A stretch of 64,000 nucleotides of DNA from Pseudoroseicyclus aestuarii (GCF_003217255.1 NZ_QJTE01000003.1:1-64000), one strand, 5' to 3'. Positions 7,669 to 17,180 are shown, counted from the first letter of the stretch. Made by a program: numbers and translations. Notes: generated from the letters alone by a model not told the origin.

Positions 7669-9690
7669 TCAGGCCAGCTCGGCCGGCGCCGCATCCGTTT
7701 CGAGGTTGAGCCAGGCCACCGTGCCGGGATCGAGTGTCAGCCCCACGCCCGGCAGGGTCGAGGCGATCTCGCCCGCGCTGCGCGGGCCGATCAGCGCCAG
7801 CGAGGGGAAAGGCTGGCTCAGGACCCAGGCCGTGGCGATGTTGTGGGCGCTGACGCCGCGCGCACCTGCCAGCGCCTCGGCCCTGCGGCGGCGCTCGGCA
7901 TTGGCCGCGCTGCCGAAGCAGGCTTCGGGGCGGGTATCCTCTGGCAGGCGATCCCGCAGCGCCTCGGGCAGGAAATAGCCGCGCGCCTGGCTGGACCAGC
8001 TCAGGTGCACGACCTGCCGCTCCTTGAGGAAGGCCAGTGTCCGCGCGTCGTTCGAGGTGACGCAGCCCGGCCAGACCGGCCGTTCCATCACCGCGAGGCT
8101 GAGGTTGTTGTTCAGGATGCTCGGGCCCTGCAGGCCCTTAGCCTCGGCGTAGTCCTGCGCCTCGGCCAGCCGGGCCGGGGTCCAGTTGCTGCCGCCCCAG
8201 ATGCCGACGCGGCCCTGGGCGATCAGCCCGTTCACCGCCTCGACGAATTCGCCGACCGGCACCTCCGGGTTGTCGCGGTGCAGGATGTAGATCGGCACAT
8301 GGTTCAGCTGCAGCCGGCCCATCGAGATCTCGAACTGCGCCAGCAGCGCGCGCGGCGTGCAATAGGGGGAATGGGCGCCCTTGGAGATCACGGTGATCTC
8401 CTCCGCCACGCCGCGCGAGGCGATCCATTGCCCCAGCACGGCCTCGTGCCGCCCGCCGCCGTAGACGAAGGCACTGTCGAAGGCATTGCCGCCGGCCTCC
8501 ATCCAGGCATCCCAGACCACCGCCCCTTCGGCCGGGGTGTCGCGGTTGTCGCAGCCCATGACCAGCTGGCTCATGGGCCGGTCCAGGCCCGGCAGCGTGA
8601 CCTGCGGCACCTGTGGCAGCCCGGCGGGCAGGGTACGGGGCAGGCGGCGGAGGGCGCCCGGCTCTTCGGCGAAGGTGGCATAGCCCAGCTCGGCCCGCCA
8701 TTGGTCCAGCACGGCGGCATTGCCGATCGAGCCCTTCGGCGACATCGCGGGGTAGGGCACCTCGCTTAGGCCCCCCAGAAGCGCGCGGCTGACGGCCTGC
8801 GCTTCGTGCATGAAGAGATGGGCGGGGTGTTTCACCCACTCCTCCGTCGTCTCGCCGTTCTTCACCAGCCGGATCACGGCGTCCGAGGGGCCGGCATTGC
8901 GGCCCGGCACCCAGGGGTCGGGCAGGGTCAGGCTGCCCTCCGTCCCCTCCACGGTGATCGAATTCTCCATGGTCCGGGTGACGGCGCAGGCGATCTCGGC
9001 GGTGATGCCGCCTTGGAAGGTCAGCAGGCCATGCGCGACCTCGTCGACCCCGGTGGGCCCAAGGACGCCGGCCCCCTTCACCACCAGCGGATCGGCGAAG
9101 CCGCCGGTGCCGATGCCGGCGATCAGCCGCGCGGCGGAGACGGGGTAGCCGCCGACGTCGAGGATGCCGCCCCCGGCGAGGGCGCGGCTGAAGAGCCGGC
9201 TTTCGGGATCGCGCGTCGCGGCGAAGCCGAAGCTGGCGCGGATGTGCCGGACCGTGCCGATGGCGCCACCCTCGATCATCTCGATCATCCGGGCGATCTG
9301 CGGATGCAGGAGGTACATGAACCCCTCCATCAGCAGCACGCCCTCCTGCTGGGCCGCCTCGACCAGGGCCACGGCCTCGGCGGCGTTCAGGCCCAGCGGC
9401 TTCTCGATCACCAGCGGCTTGCCGGCGCGGATCGCGAGCAGCCCCTGCTCGGCGTGGAAGGGATGGGGCGTCGCGATGTAGACGGCGTCAACCTCAGCGT
9501 CCGCGACCAGCGCCTCGTAGCTGTCGTGGCGGGTGGGTACGGCGTTGCGATTCCCGAACTCGGCCCGCCGCTCGGCGCTGCGGCTGGCGATGGCCTGCAG
9601 CGTGGCATCAGGCGCCTCGGCCACCCCGTCGGCGAAGTTCTGGGCGATGGCGCCGGGGCCGATGATGCCCCATCTGATCGGACCGGTCAT
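7669..9690 (-). CDS. Two-domain oxidoreductase: GFO/IDH/MocA domain fused to aldo-keto reductase domain
   Basis: A 673-residue protein with two NAD(P)-dependent dehydrogenase domains. Residues 1 to about 335 are a GFO/IDH/MocA domain: Rossmann motif GIIGPGAIAQNF, the EKPL motif with its catalytic Lys, and GGGILDVGGYPVSAAR, where a Tyr (not His/Asp) takes the catalytic place as in glucose-fructose oxidoreductase and NADP D-xylose dehydrogenase. From about 350 on is an aldo-keto reductase with the Asp-Tyr-Lys-His tetrad visible in FDSAFVYGGG, VISKGAH and YILHRDNP. Two redox sites in one chain suggest coupled oxidation and reduction of a sugar (epimerisation or keto-sugar chemistry); that is inference. 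It is the last gene of the sugar operon, with a 4-base overlap with the GH2 gene. Confidence 0.88.
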   Translation of the reverse strand: MTGPIRWGIIGPGAIAQNFADGVAEAPDATLQAIASRSAERRAEFGNRNAVPTRHDSYEALVADAEVDAVYIATPHPFHAEQGLLAIRAGKPLVIEKPLGLNAAEAVALVEAAQQEGVLLMEGFMYLLHPQIARMIEMIEGGAIGTVRHIRASFGFAATRDPESRLFSRALAGGGILDVGGYPVSAARLIAGIGTGGFADPLVVKGAGVLGPTGVDEVAHGLLTFQGGITAEIACAVTRTMENSITVEGTEGSLTLPDPWVPGRNAGPSDAVIRLVKNGETTEEWVKHPAHLFMHEAQAVSRALLGGLSEVPYPAMSPKGSIGNAAVLDQWRAELGYATFAEEPGALRRLPRTLPAGLPQVPQVTLPGLDRPMSQLVMGCDNRDTPAEGAVVWDAWMEAGGNAFDSAFVYGGGRHEAVLGQWIASRGVAEEITVISKGAHSPYCTPRALLAQFEISMGRLQLNHVPIYILHRDNPEVPVGEFVEAVNGLIAQGRVGIWGGSNWTPARLAEAQDYAEAKGLQGPSILNNNLSLAVMERPVWPGCVTSNDARTLAFLKERQVVHLSWSSQARGYFLPEALRDRLPEDTRPEACFGSAANAERRRRAEALAGARGVSAHNIATAWVLSQPFPSLALIGPRSAGEIASTLPGVGLTLDPGTVAWLNLETDAAPAELA

Positions 9691-11912
9691 TGTGCCTGAA
9701 CCTCCACTGTCACGGGCGCGAAGCGCTGCGACTGCACCGTCAGCGTGACCGGCCCGGTGCCACCCGTGGCGCGCAGCCAGAGGCCGGTCGTCCCTCCCTC
9801 GAAGGCGGCCCAGTCCGGGCCGATGATCTGCGCGGGGCCGCTGACTTCGAACCGCGCGACATCGTTGAGGAAGGGCAGGCGGTTGCCCTGCTGGTCCAGC
9901 GCCCGGACGATCACCCGCACCTCGTCGCGGGCTTCGGCCTCCAGCACCGCCGCGTCGGGCGCGACCTCCAGCGTCGTCGGCAGCGGATCGGCGGCGAAGC
10001 GGCGGCGCGCCACCTCGGCCCCGCCGCGGTAGCCGATCACCTCGCCCTCGGACCAGGCGGCGCCCCAGCGCCCCAGCTCTTCGGGGGTGAAGTGGCGGTG
10101 GTCGATGATGACGGGGGGATGCGGCAGATGCGGATAGCGCGCGTGATCGGGACCGACGCGCTTGGACAGGCTGCCATAGCGGAACTCGACCTCGTCGCAG
10201 TTGGTCAGCACCATGAGGGGCAGGAAATCCCCGATGTTGCGGTCGCCGCGGGTCCAGTAAGTCACCGGCTCCATCACCACGCGGGTCTCGGGGTCTTGCT
10301 GGCTGGCATAGGCATGGGCGGCGAACTTCGGCTCTCGCCACATGGTGGCGACGCCGTGGTGGCAGATGCGGTCGCCCGAGCCGAAGTCCTTGTGCGTGTT
10401 GTAGTCGTAGAAGCACCAGCCGATGCAGCCCGAGATCTGCGGATCGCCGTGCATTGCGTTCAGCACGTCGAGGTGCCGGGTCACGTGTTCGACCTGCCGC
10501 TGCTCCGGATCGCCCGACTTGGTCGGGAACATGTGGCCGTTGTATTCGGTCACGATGTAGGGGACCGGCTCTTTCAGGCCCGTCGTCTCCGGGACCGGGC
10601 GCAGCGCGGTGCGCGGGCGGTTCGACATCGGGTTCTCGAAATCGCCCAGGATGAAATCGTTCATCGTGTAGACGTCTTCGAGGAACTCCGATTCCGCGCG
10701 GAAGCGGACGCCGCCGGTCTGGCGGGTGTCGTCCTCTTCATGGGCGGCGGCATTGGTCGCGGTGTAGAAGTCGTGATCGTCGAGGCTTTCGTTGATCCTG
10801 ACGCCCCAGATGATGATCGAGGGGTGGTTGAAATCGCGGCGGATCATCCGGCGCACGTTTTCCACGCTCTCGGCCTTCCAGCCCTCGCCGCCGATGTGCT
10901 GCCAGCCGGGGATCTCCTCGAAAACCAGCAGGCCGATCTCGTCGCACCGGTCGAGGAAGTAGGAGGACTGCGGGTAATGCGAGGTGCGGGCGAGGTTGCA
11001 GCCCAGCTCCTGCAGCAGCTCCGCGTCCCGTTCCTGGCTTTTCCGCCCCTGCGCGTAGCCCGAGTAGGGGAAGGCCTGGTGCCGGTTCAGGCCGGTCAGC
11101 TTCAGCGGCTTGCCGTTCAGCTCGAACCCGTGGGGCGTGAACTCCACCGTGCGAAAGCCGAAGCGGGTGGAGAGGCTGTCCTCGCCCAGCGACAGCTCGA
11201 GGGTGTAGAGCGCCGGCGTCTCGCAGGACCAGAGGGTGATGCCGGTCAGCCCCTCCATCGCGATCTCGGCGGTCTCGCCGGTCACGGGGGTCTCGGCCTC
11301 GGCCAGGGTGCGGCCCTCGGCGTCCACAAGGCGGGCGGTCAGGGTGCCCTCGGGCGCGGCATCGGGGGCCGAGAGGTGCACGGTGGCGCGCAGGGACTTG
11401 GCTTCGGCCAGCGCATCGGGCGTGCGGATGGCGACCCGCTGGATCGCGACCTTGGGCACCACCTTCAGCCAGACGTCGCGGTAGATCCCGGCATAGGTCA
11501 GGTAGTCGATGCGCCCGCCGAAGGGCGGGATCTCGGGGTTCTCGCTGCCGTCGATCTTTACCGTGACGCGGGTGCCCTCCTTCGACAGATGCGGGGTCAG
11601 CCGCGCCTCGAAGGGGGTGTAGCCGTCACGATGCGCGGCGATCTTCTCGCCGTTCACCCAGACCTCGGCATCGGCCATGGCGCCGTCGAACTGCAGCGCG
11701 ACCTCCTGCCCCTCGAAGCGATCCTCCCAGGGCAGGTTGATCTGGTAGGTGAAGGGCTGCTGGTAGGCGGTCTCGTCGAAGTAGCTTAGCGGCAGCTCGA
11801 CCGCGCTATGCGGCAGCTCGACCGATGTGCCCTCCAGCGGCTCGGTGGTGCGGGCGGGATCGAAACCGGGGACGAATGTCCAATCGGCGGTGTTCAGGGA
11901 GCGAAGGCGCAT
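9687..11912 (-). CDS. Glycoside hydrolase family 2 protein (beta-galactosidase/glucuronidase type)
   Basis: This enzyme hydrolyses a beta-linked glycoside, probably in the cytoplasm because no signal peptide is present. The 741 residues follow the GH2 order: sugar-binding jelly roll (about 1-155), immunoglobulin-like domain (about 155-255), TIM barrel (about 256-560), then C-terminal beta domains. The acid/base Glu is E375 in GVRINESLDD and the nucleophile is probably E456 in YIVTEYNGH. It sits in the ABC-importer operon, 25 bases after the ATPase gene, so it most likely cleaves the imported sugar. Its stop overlaps the start of the fused oxidoreductase gene. Beta-galactosidase, beta-glucuronidase and beta-mannosidase activity cannot be separated from sequence alone. 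Confidence 0.9.
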   Translation of the reverse strand: MRLRSLNTADWTFVPGFDPARTTEPLEGTSVELPHSAVELPLSYFDETAYQQPFTYQINLPWEDRFEGQEVALQFDGAMADAEVWVNGEKIAAHRDGYTPFEARLTPHLSKEGTRVTVKIDGSENPEIPPFGGRIDYLTYAGIYRDVWLKVVPKVAIQRVAIRTPDALAEAKSLRATVHLSAPDAAPEGTLTARLVDAEGRTLAEAETPVTGETAEIAMEGLTGITLWSCETPALYTLELSLGEDSLSTRFGFRTVEFTPHGFELNGKPLKLTGLNRHQAFPYSGYAQGRKSQERDAELLQELGCNLARTSHYPQSSYFLDRCDEIGLLVFEEIPGWQHIGGEGWKAESVENVRRMIRRDFNHPSIIIWGVRINESLDDHDFYTATNAAAHEEDDTRQTGGVRFRAESEFLEDVYTMNDFILGDFENPMSNRPRTALRPVPETTGLKEPVPYIVTEYNGHMFPTKSGDPEQRQVEHVTRHLDVLNAMHGDPQISGCIGWCFYDYNTHKDFGSGDRICHHGVATMWREPKFAAHAYASQQDPETRVVMEPVTYWTRGDRNIGDFLPLMVLTNCDEVEFRYGSLSKRVGPDHARYPHLPHPPVIIDHRHFTPEELGRWGAAWSEGEVIGYRGGAEVARRRFAADPLPTTLEVAPDAAVLEAEARDEVRVIVRALDQQGNRLPFLNDVARFEVSGPAQIIGPDWAAFEGGTTGLWLRATGGTGPVTLTVQSQRFAPVTVEVQAQ

Positions 11913-11937
11913 TGGGGGTCCTGTGGTAGGGGGGCGG

Positions 11938-13032
11938 TCAGCGCAGGCGCGCGCCGCTGTCGTCGAAGAGAAAGGCGCGGGCGGCGGGAATGGCGACGGT
12001 CAGCCTCTCGCCCGCGTGTTCGGAGGCCTCGGCACTTTCGGGCGTCTCGGGGCGCTGGGCGATGATCTGCGCGCCCGAGCGGGTGCCGGAATAGACGAAG
12101 CTGGTGGCGCCGAGATGCTCGATCACCTCGACCTCGAGGGTGATGTCGCAATCGCCCTGACCGGCGGGGACGAAATGCTCGGGCCGGATGCCGAGGGTGA
12201 CCGCCGCGCCCTCGCGCGGTAGCGTTTCGAGGGGCAGCTCGATCTCGCCGCCCCGCTCCAGCCGCAGGCGCACCCGCCCATCGCCGCGCGAGACGACTGT
12301 GCCTGGCAGGAAGTTCATCCGGGGCGAGCCGATGAAGCCGGCGACGAACTGGTTCGCCGGGTCGTGGTAGAGCTCCAGCGGGCGGCCCACTTGTTCCACC
12401 CGGCCAGCGCGCAGCACGACGATGCGGTCGGCCAGCGTCATCGCCTCGGTCTGGTCGTGGGTGACGTAGATCATCGTGGTGCCAAGCTCGCCGTGCAGGC
12501 GGGCGATCTCGACCCGCATCTGCACCCGCAGCTCTGCGTCGAGGTTCGACAGCGGCTCATCGAAGAGGAAGACGGAGGGATCGCGCACGATGGCGCGGCC
12601 GATGGCGACACGCTGGCGCTGCCCGCCGGACAGCGCCTTGGGCCGGCGGTCCATCAGCGGCTCGATCTGCAGGACCTCGGCGGCGCGGCTTACCCGCGCC
12701 TCGGTGTCGGCCTTGTCGTTGCCGGTCATCCGCAGCCCGAAGGACATGTTCTGCGCGACCGTCATGTGCGGGTAGAGCGCGTAGGTCTGGAAGACCATCG
12801 CCGTGCCCCTGTCCGAGGCCTCGACATCGTTCACGACGCGCTCGCCGATGCGCACCTCGCCGCCCGAGATATCCTCGAGCCCCGCGATCATCCGCAGCAG
12901 CGTCGATTTCCCGCAGCCCGAGGGGCCGACGAAGACGACGAACTCGCCGTCCTCTACCGTCAGGTCGACGCCGTGGATCACCTCCGCCGCGCCGAATCGT
13001 TTCTTCACGTCGCTCAAGCTGACGCCAGCCAT
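11938..13032 (-). CDS. Sugar ABC importer ATPase (UgpC/MalK/MsmX type)
   Basis: This is the ATP-hydrolysing subunit of a carbohydrate ABC importer; 364 residues. It shows Walker [10 protein letters not shown] (residues 37-45), signature LSGGQ, Walker [12 protein letters not shown] and the H-loop in [11 protein letters not shown]-terminal TOBE regulatory domain (about 240-364) is typical of the MalK/UgpC group. It lies between the permease genes and the GH2 gene, in the same orientation, with a 16-base gap to the upstream permease. It may serve only this importer or be shared, as MsmX-type ATPases can be. Confidence 0.94.
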   Translation of the reverse strand: MAGVSLSDVKKRFGAAEVIHGVDLTVEDGEFVVFVGPSGCGKSTLLRMIAGLEDISGGEVRIGERVVNDVEASDRGTAMVFQTYALYPHMTVAQNMSFGLRMTGNDKADTEARVSRAAEVLQIEPLMDRRPKALSGGQRQRVAIGRAIVRDPSVFLFDEPLSNLDAELRVQMRVEIARLHGELGTTMIYVTHDQTEAMTLADRIVVLRAGRVEQVGRPLELYHDPANQFVAGFIGSPRMNFLPGTVVSRGDGRVRLRLERGGEIELPLETLPREGAAVTLGIRPEHFVPAGQGDCDITLEVEVIEHLGATSFVYSGTRSGAQIIAQRPETPESAEASEHAGERLTVAIPAARAFLFDDSGARLR

Positions 13033-13048
13033 GCTCGGCCCCTTTCCC

Positions 13049-13897
13049 TTATTTGACGGCGCCGGCGGTGATGCCGGACATGAAGTGACGCTGCAGCGCC
13101 ACGAAGACGACCAGCATCGGCACGGTCAGCAGCACGGCGCCGGTCATGATCCCGCCCCAGCTGACGCGGGTGAAGCCGATCAGGCTGCCAAGGGCCACCG
13201 GCGCCGTCATCATCGACGGGTCCGAGGCGACCAGAAGCGGCCAGAGGTAGTTGTTCCAGGAGGCCAGGAAGAGGATGATCGACAGCGCCGCGATGGTCGG
13301 CCGCGCCATCGGCATCGCGACGCGGGTGAAGATCTTCCACTCGCTCACGCCCTCGACCTGCGCCGCATCGAAGAGATCCTGCGGCATCAGCGAGAAGCTC
13401 TGCCGCATGAAAAGGACGCCCAGGCTGTTGAACAGCGGCGGCACGATCAGCGCGATCCAGGTGTTCGACAGGCCGAAGTCGCGGGCGACCATGATGAACT
13501 GCGGGATGACGACCACGAAGTAGGGCAGCGTCAGCGTCGCAAGGATCACCCCCAGCACCACGCCCCGCCCGCGGAAGCGGTAGCGCACCAGCGCCCAGCC
13601 GGCCATCGAGGTCAGCATCACCGACAGCACGGTATAGATCACCGCCACGAAGACCGAGTTGAAGAGCGTCCGCAGAAAGCCCGTGTCGGCCTCGAGCGCG
13701 CGGAAGTTCTCGATGAAGTGGGTCGAGGGGATCAGCTGGATCTCGGGGCTGAAGATGCCGCTGTCGGGCATGGTCGAGAAGACGACCATCATCCACAGCG
13801 GAAAAAGCCAGACGATCGCCAGCGGCACCATCACGAGGTGCAGCAGGGTCATCCGCCGGCGCCGCGTCGCGGTGCGCGATCCGGTCCCTGCGGTCAT
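13049..13897 (-). CDS. Sugar ABC importer permease (MalG-like)
   Basis: This is one of the two membrane subunits of the importer; 282 residues with six predicted helices. The EAA loop that contacts the ATPase is visible as [20 protein letters not shown]. The start ATG overlaps the stop of the preceding MalF-like gene by 4 bases, so translation is coupled. It belongs to the CUT1 group that takes up oligosaccharides and glycosides. Confidence 0.93.
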   Translation of the reverse strand: MTAGTGSRTATRRRRMTLLHLVMVPLAIVWLFPLWMMVVFSTMPDSGIFSPEIQLIPSTHFIENFRALEADTGFLRTLFNSVFVAVIYTVLSVMLTSMAGWALVRYRFRGRGVVLGVILATLTLPYFVVVIPQFIMVARDFGLSNTWIALIVPPLFNSLGVLFMRQSFSLMPQDLFDAAQVEGVSEWKIFTRVAMPMARPTIAALSIILFLASWNNYLWPLLVASDPSMMTAPVALGSLIGFTRVSWGGIMTGAVLLTVPMLVVFVALQRHFMSGITAGAVK

Positions 13898-14754
13898 GTC
13901 GCGTCCCTCCCGAGCCAGAGGTTGAGCAAAGAGATCACAACGGCCAGCGCCGCGATCGTATAGGCCACCGCCGAGGCATAGCCGAAGTTCAGCACGGTGA
14001 AGCCCTGCCGATACAGGAACAGGCCCAGCGTTTCGGTCGCGCCGCCGGGGCCGCCGCGGTTGGTGATCAGGAAGGGCTCGGCGAAAAGCTGCATCGTGCC
14101 GATCACCGACAGCACCACGCAAAAGACGATGATCGGGCGCAGCAGCGGCAGCGTGATGTAGAAGAATTGTTTCACGGGTGACACGCGGTCCAGCGTCGCC
14201 GCCTCGTAGACGTCGTCGGGGATCGACTGCAGGCCCGAGAGGATGATGATCGCGTTGTAGCCGGCCCAGCGCCAGGTCACCGCCATGATGATCAGCGCCA
14301 TCGCCGCCGTCGGGTCCGAGAACCACGACACGGCGGGCAGACCGACGCCTTCGATCAGCTTGTTGATGACGCCGAAATCCGCGTTGAACATCAGCCGGAA
14401 GACGGCGGCATAGGCGACCTCGCCGACGACGACGGGGGCGAAGAAGGCAAAGCGCATGATCCCGCGCGCCTTCAGCAGCGTGCTGTTCAGCAGCACCGCC
14501 AGAAGCACCGCCAGCGCGATCATCACCGGCACCTGCACGACGAGGATCAGCAGCGTGTTCTTCAGGGCGTTGAAGAATTCGGGATCCTGCACCAGCCGGC
14601 CCCAGGTCACGCGGGGGTTCCAGGTCCAAGGCTGGCGCCGCGTGAAGAGGAACGACAGGTAGAAGGAATAGAGGATCGGCCATATCCAGAACGCCGCGAA
14701 GACGATCAGGTAGGGCGACAGAAAGCCGTAGGCCGTGCCGGTTCTTTGTTTCAT
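13894..14754 (-). CDS. Sugar ABC importer permease (MalF-like)
   Basis: This is the second membrane subunit of the CUT1 importer; 286 residues with six helices starting around residue 10 and the EAA loop YEAATLDRVSPVKQFFYITL. The ATG at 14754 is chosen because a GGAGGCGGGCGAGA stretch precedes it and homologous permeases begin just before the first helix; an upstream in-frame start would add an Arg-rich stretch that looks non-coding. It pairs with the overlapping MalG-like gene. Confidence 0.93.
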   Translation of the reverse strand: MKQRTGTAYGFLSPYLIVFAAFWIWPILYSFYLSFLFTRRQPWTWNPRVTWGRLVQDPEFFNALKNTLLILVVQVPVMIALAVLLAVLLNSTLLKARGIMRFAFFAPVVVGEVAYAAVFRLMFNADFGVINKLIEGVGLPAVSWFSDPTAAMALIIMAVTWRWAGYNAIIILSGLQSIPDDVYEAATLDRVSPVKQFFYITLPLLRPIIVFCVVLSVIGTMQLFAEPFLITNRGGPGGATETLGLFLYRQGFTVLNFGYASAVAYTIAALAVVISLLNLWLGRDAT

Positions 14755-14838
14755 CGCGTCTCGCCCGCCTCCCCTCGGGCCGCGGCCTGCGCCGCGTCGG
14801 TGTGGGTGCCGGCCCCTCTGGCCCGGCACCCGCCGTCG

Positions 14839-16122
14839 TCACTGGGCGACGGGCAGCCCGGTCACCAGCTCGATCTGGTTCGCGGCATAGTCCAGCGCCT
14901 CCTGCGCGGTCCCGAAGCCGCCGTTCAGGTACTGGGTCTGTGCCTGCTGCACGATCTGGTCGGCATCGCCGAAGAAGGAGGTCCCGCGCGAGGGGGCGAT
15001 GTCCGGCAGCGTCGCGAGGATCACTTCCCAGACCGGCTCGTCACCCCAGAAGGCCAGCGGCTCCTGCACGTAGGGATCGTCCTCGGCCGACAGCAGCGAG
15101 GGCACGAGGCCGTATTCCCGCAGCATCGTCACCTGCCCCTCGGCGGTGCCCAGGGCGTAGTCGACAAAGGCGAAGGCCGCCTCCTTGTCCTCGGAGGTTT
15201 CCGAGATCGCGAGGGCCGAGCCGCCGAGGTTCGCGGCGCGCGCGCCATCCGCCTCGACGCCCGGCATGCGGTAGACGCCCCATTCGCCGGACTGGTCCTC
15301 GGGGACATTGGTGCGGATCGAGCCCTCGTACCAGCCGCCGTACATCTGCGTCGCGACGGTGCCGGCGTTGTTGGCCTGGATCTTCTCGTCCCAGTTCGCC
15401 GCCGTCATCAGGTCCGCGTCGTAGATCGCCTTCATCGCGTCGAGCGCCGCCACGCAGCCCGGCTGCGCCACGGTGATCTCCTGCGCGTCGTCCGAGAAGT
15501 AGCCGCAGCCCTGCTCGTTGGCGATCATGCGGAACCACTCGGTATCGCCGTTCAGGTCGGCCTGCGCCATGATGACGCCCTCGTTGGCCTCCTGCACCGC
15601 GCGGCCGGCCTCGATGAAATCGTCCCAGGTCTCGATGCTCTCGGGATCGACGCCGGCGGCCTCGTAGTAGTCGCGGCGGTAGAACATCGCGACCGGGCCG
15701 CTGTCCCAGGGCATCGCGTAGCGGGTGCCGTCCACCTCGAGCTCGGTGCGCTTGAAGTCCGGAAATTCGTTCGCGGTCTCGTCGTCGTAGCCCAGCGCCG
15801 CGAGGTCGGTGAAGCAATCCGGGAACTGCGCCCAGAAGATCTCGCTCTCGTGGTTCTCGACGGTGACGATGTCCGGCAGCCCCGATCCCCCGGCGGCGCA
15901 GCCGGCCAGCATCCGGTCGAAGACCTGGCCATTGCCCAGATCCTGCACCGTGACGGTGACGTCCGGGTACTCTTCGTTGAAGCCGGGCACCACCGCCTCG
16001 AGGGCCGAGGCCGCGACGTTCCAGCTCCAGATCGTGACCTCTCCCGACAGGTCCTCCTGCGCTGTTGCCGCGCCCGAAAGGGCCGTCACACCGGCCGCAA
16101 GGGCCATCCGCGTGATCCTCAT
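14839..16122 (-). CDS. Sugar ABC importer extracellular solute-binding protein
   Basis: This periplasmic protein captures the sugar and hands it to the permeases. It has 427 residues, a Sec signal peptide with cleavage likely after ATAQ near residue 22, and a family-1 solute-binding fold beginning VTIWSWN. Conserved pieces include FWAQFPDCFTDL, YAMPWDSGPVAMFYRRD and an aromatic C-terminal lobe. It is the first gene of the operon (binding protein, two permeases, ATPase, GH2, oxidoreductase), has a strong ribosome binding site (GGGAGGAG) and faces the MelR-like regulator across 110 bases. An 84-base gap to the next gene may hold an mRNA-stabilising structure, as is common after binding-protein genes. 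Confidence 0.93.
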   Translation of the reverse strand: MRITRMALAAGVTALSGAATAQEDLSGEVTIWSWNVAASALEAVVPGFNEEYPDVTVTVQDLGNGQVFDRMLAGCAAGGSGLPDIVTVENHESEIFWAQFPDCFTDLAALGYDDETANEFPDFKRTELEVDGTRYAMPWDSGPVAMFYRRDYYEAAGVDPESIETWDDFIEAGRAVQEANEGVIMAQADLNGDTEWFRMIANEQGCGYFSDDAQEITVAQPGCVAALDAMKAIYDADLMTAANWDEKIQANNAGTVATQMYGGWYEGSIRTNVPEDQSGEWGVYRMPGVEADGARAANLGGSALAISETSEDKEAAFAFVDYALGTAEGQVTMLREYGLVPSLLSAEDDPYVQEPLAFWGDEPVWEVILATLPDIAPSRGTSFFGDADQIVQQAQTQYLNGGFGTAQEALDYAANQIELVTGLPVAQ

Positions 16123-16148
16123 GATCCGTCTCCTCCCGTTTTCATGTT

Positions 16149-16163
16149 GCCCGGTTTTCGGGC
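16149..16163. promoter_or_regulatory. Short inverted repeat in the divergent sugar-operon promoter region
   Basis: GCCCG and CGGGC arms flank GTTTT, 27 bases upstream of the binding-protein start and 70 bases from the AraC-type gene. It could be a 5' leader hairpin or part of an operator. AraC/MelR sites are normally direct repeats, so it is not assigned to that regulator. Confidence 0.25.
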
Positions 16164-16232
16164 TCTGCCTACTCTAGCCGGCACCCCGCGCCCGTCTCTG
16201 CCGATGGGCGGGCGGATCGCGCGAAAGGTAAG

Positions 16233-17141
16233 ATGGGCACGAAGCGCTACTGGAACCCCGATCTCAGCACGGTCGAGAAGCTGCCCAATGCGCTCGTCGT
16301 CAGCTGCGAGCAGCCCGGCATCATGGCCAGCGCGCATTGGCATGCCCAGGTCGAGGTGAACTACGTCTTCCGCGGCAGCCTCAGCTACAGCATGAAGGGC
16401 TACGAGGTGACGCTGGGCCCCGGCGCGCTGGCCCTGTTCTGGGGCGGCCTGCCGCACCGGGTCGTCGATACCGCCGAGGATACCTACTACCACGCGATCC
16501 ACCTGCCGCTCGTCTGGTTCTTCCGCCTGCGCTTCGCCGCGCCGCTGCAGCGCCAGCTGATGCAGGGCGCGACCCTGTGCACCGCCGCGCCCGCGCCCGA
16601 GGACGATCCGCTCTTCACCCGCCTCGGCGCCTGGCTTTCCGGCGACAGGCCAGAGCTGACCGGCCATGCCATCGAGGAGCTGTTGCTCCGGCTCGAGCGG
16701 ATCGCCTACCAGCCGCACAGCCTGCACCAGGCCCGCCCCGAAGCGGAGGCGGCCCACCAGGCCGAGACGGCCAGCTTCGATTCGGTGCGCCGCATCTGCG
16801 ACTACATCGCCGAGAATTTCCGCGAGGACATCCATTCCCAGGACATCGCCCTCTCGGCCGATATCCATCCCAAGTACGCGATGAGCGTGTTCCGCAAGTC
16901 GACTGGCATGACGCTGAACGATTACGTCAGCCTGCTGCGCGTCTCCTATGCGCAGGCGCTCCTGATGGAGGACGGCCATTCCGTGCTCGAGGTGGCGATG
17001 GACAGCGGCTTCGGCTCCGTCTCGGCCTTCAACAAGTGCTTCCGCAAGCTCGCCGGCACCACCCCCTCGGATTACAAGCGCGCCCTGCGCGGCCCACGCG
17101 GGGCCACTGCCGTCTTCTCTTCCGAAATATCCCGGGGGTGA
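16233..17141 (+). CDS. AraC-family transcriptional regulator, MelR-like
   Basis: Sugar-responsive transcription regulator of 302 residues. The N-terminal cupin-like domain (about 25-150) contains SAHWHAQVEVNYVFRG and LALFWGGLPHRV, close to the effector domain of the melibiose regulator MelR. The C-terminal double helix-turn-helix (about 190-285) ends in AFNKCFRKLAGTTPSDYKR. It diverges from the sugar importer operon and is expected to activate it in response to the imported glycoside. The last nine residues (VFSSEISRG) are encoded by a genomic repeat element and fall outside the conserved domain. A weak ribosome binding site (AAAGG) precedes the start. Confidence 0.92.
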   Translation: MGTKRYWNPDLSTVEKLPNALVVSCEQPGIMASAHWHAQVEVNYVFRGSLSYSMKGYEVTLGPGALALFWGGLPHRVVDTAEDTYYHAIHLPLVWFFRLRFAAPLQRQLMQGATLCTAAPAPEDDPLFTRLGAWLSGDRPELTGHAIEELLLRLERIAYQPHSLHQARPEAEAAHQAETASFDSVRRICDYIAENFREDIHSQDIALSADIHPKYAMSVFRKSTGMTLNDYVSLLRVSYAQALLMEDGHSVLEVAMDSGFGSVSAFNKCFRKLAGTTPSDYKRALRGPRGATAVFSSEISRG

Positions 17142-17170
17142 GGCCGCAGGCCTCAGGGGGCAGCGCCCCC
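17112..17170 (-). repeat. Rhodobacteraceae-type intergenic repeat with two stem-loops, copy A
   Basis: Read on the minus strand, the core at 17133-17112 begins GGGATATTT and ends AAGAGAAGAC; it matches copy B (42518-42539) at 18 of 22 bases. Two perfect hairpins adjoin it: TGAGGCC-GCA-GGCCTCA (17139-17155) and GGGGGC-AGC-GCCCCC (17156-17170). They sit exactly at the stop of the AraC-type gene and between convergent genes, so they probably end transcription. I recall similar elements as frequent in roseobacter genomes. Confidence 0.7.
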
Positions 17171-17180
17171 TTGCCCGGCA

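Noticed and set aside
7651-7670. GAGGCTG/CAGCCTC inverted repeat at the end of the fused oxidoreductase gene
   Set aside because: It overlaps the stop codon region and lies next to a stronger terminator at 7614-7636; not needed as a separate feature.
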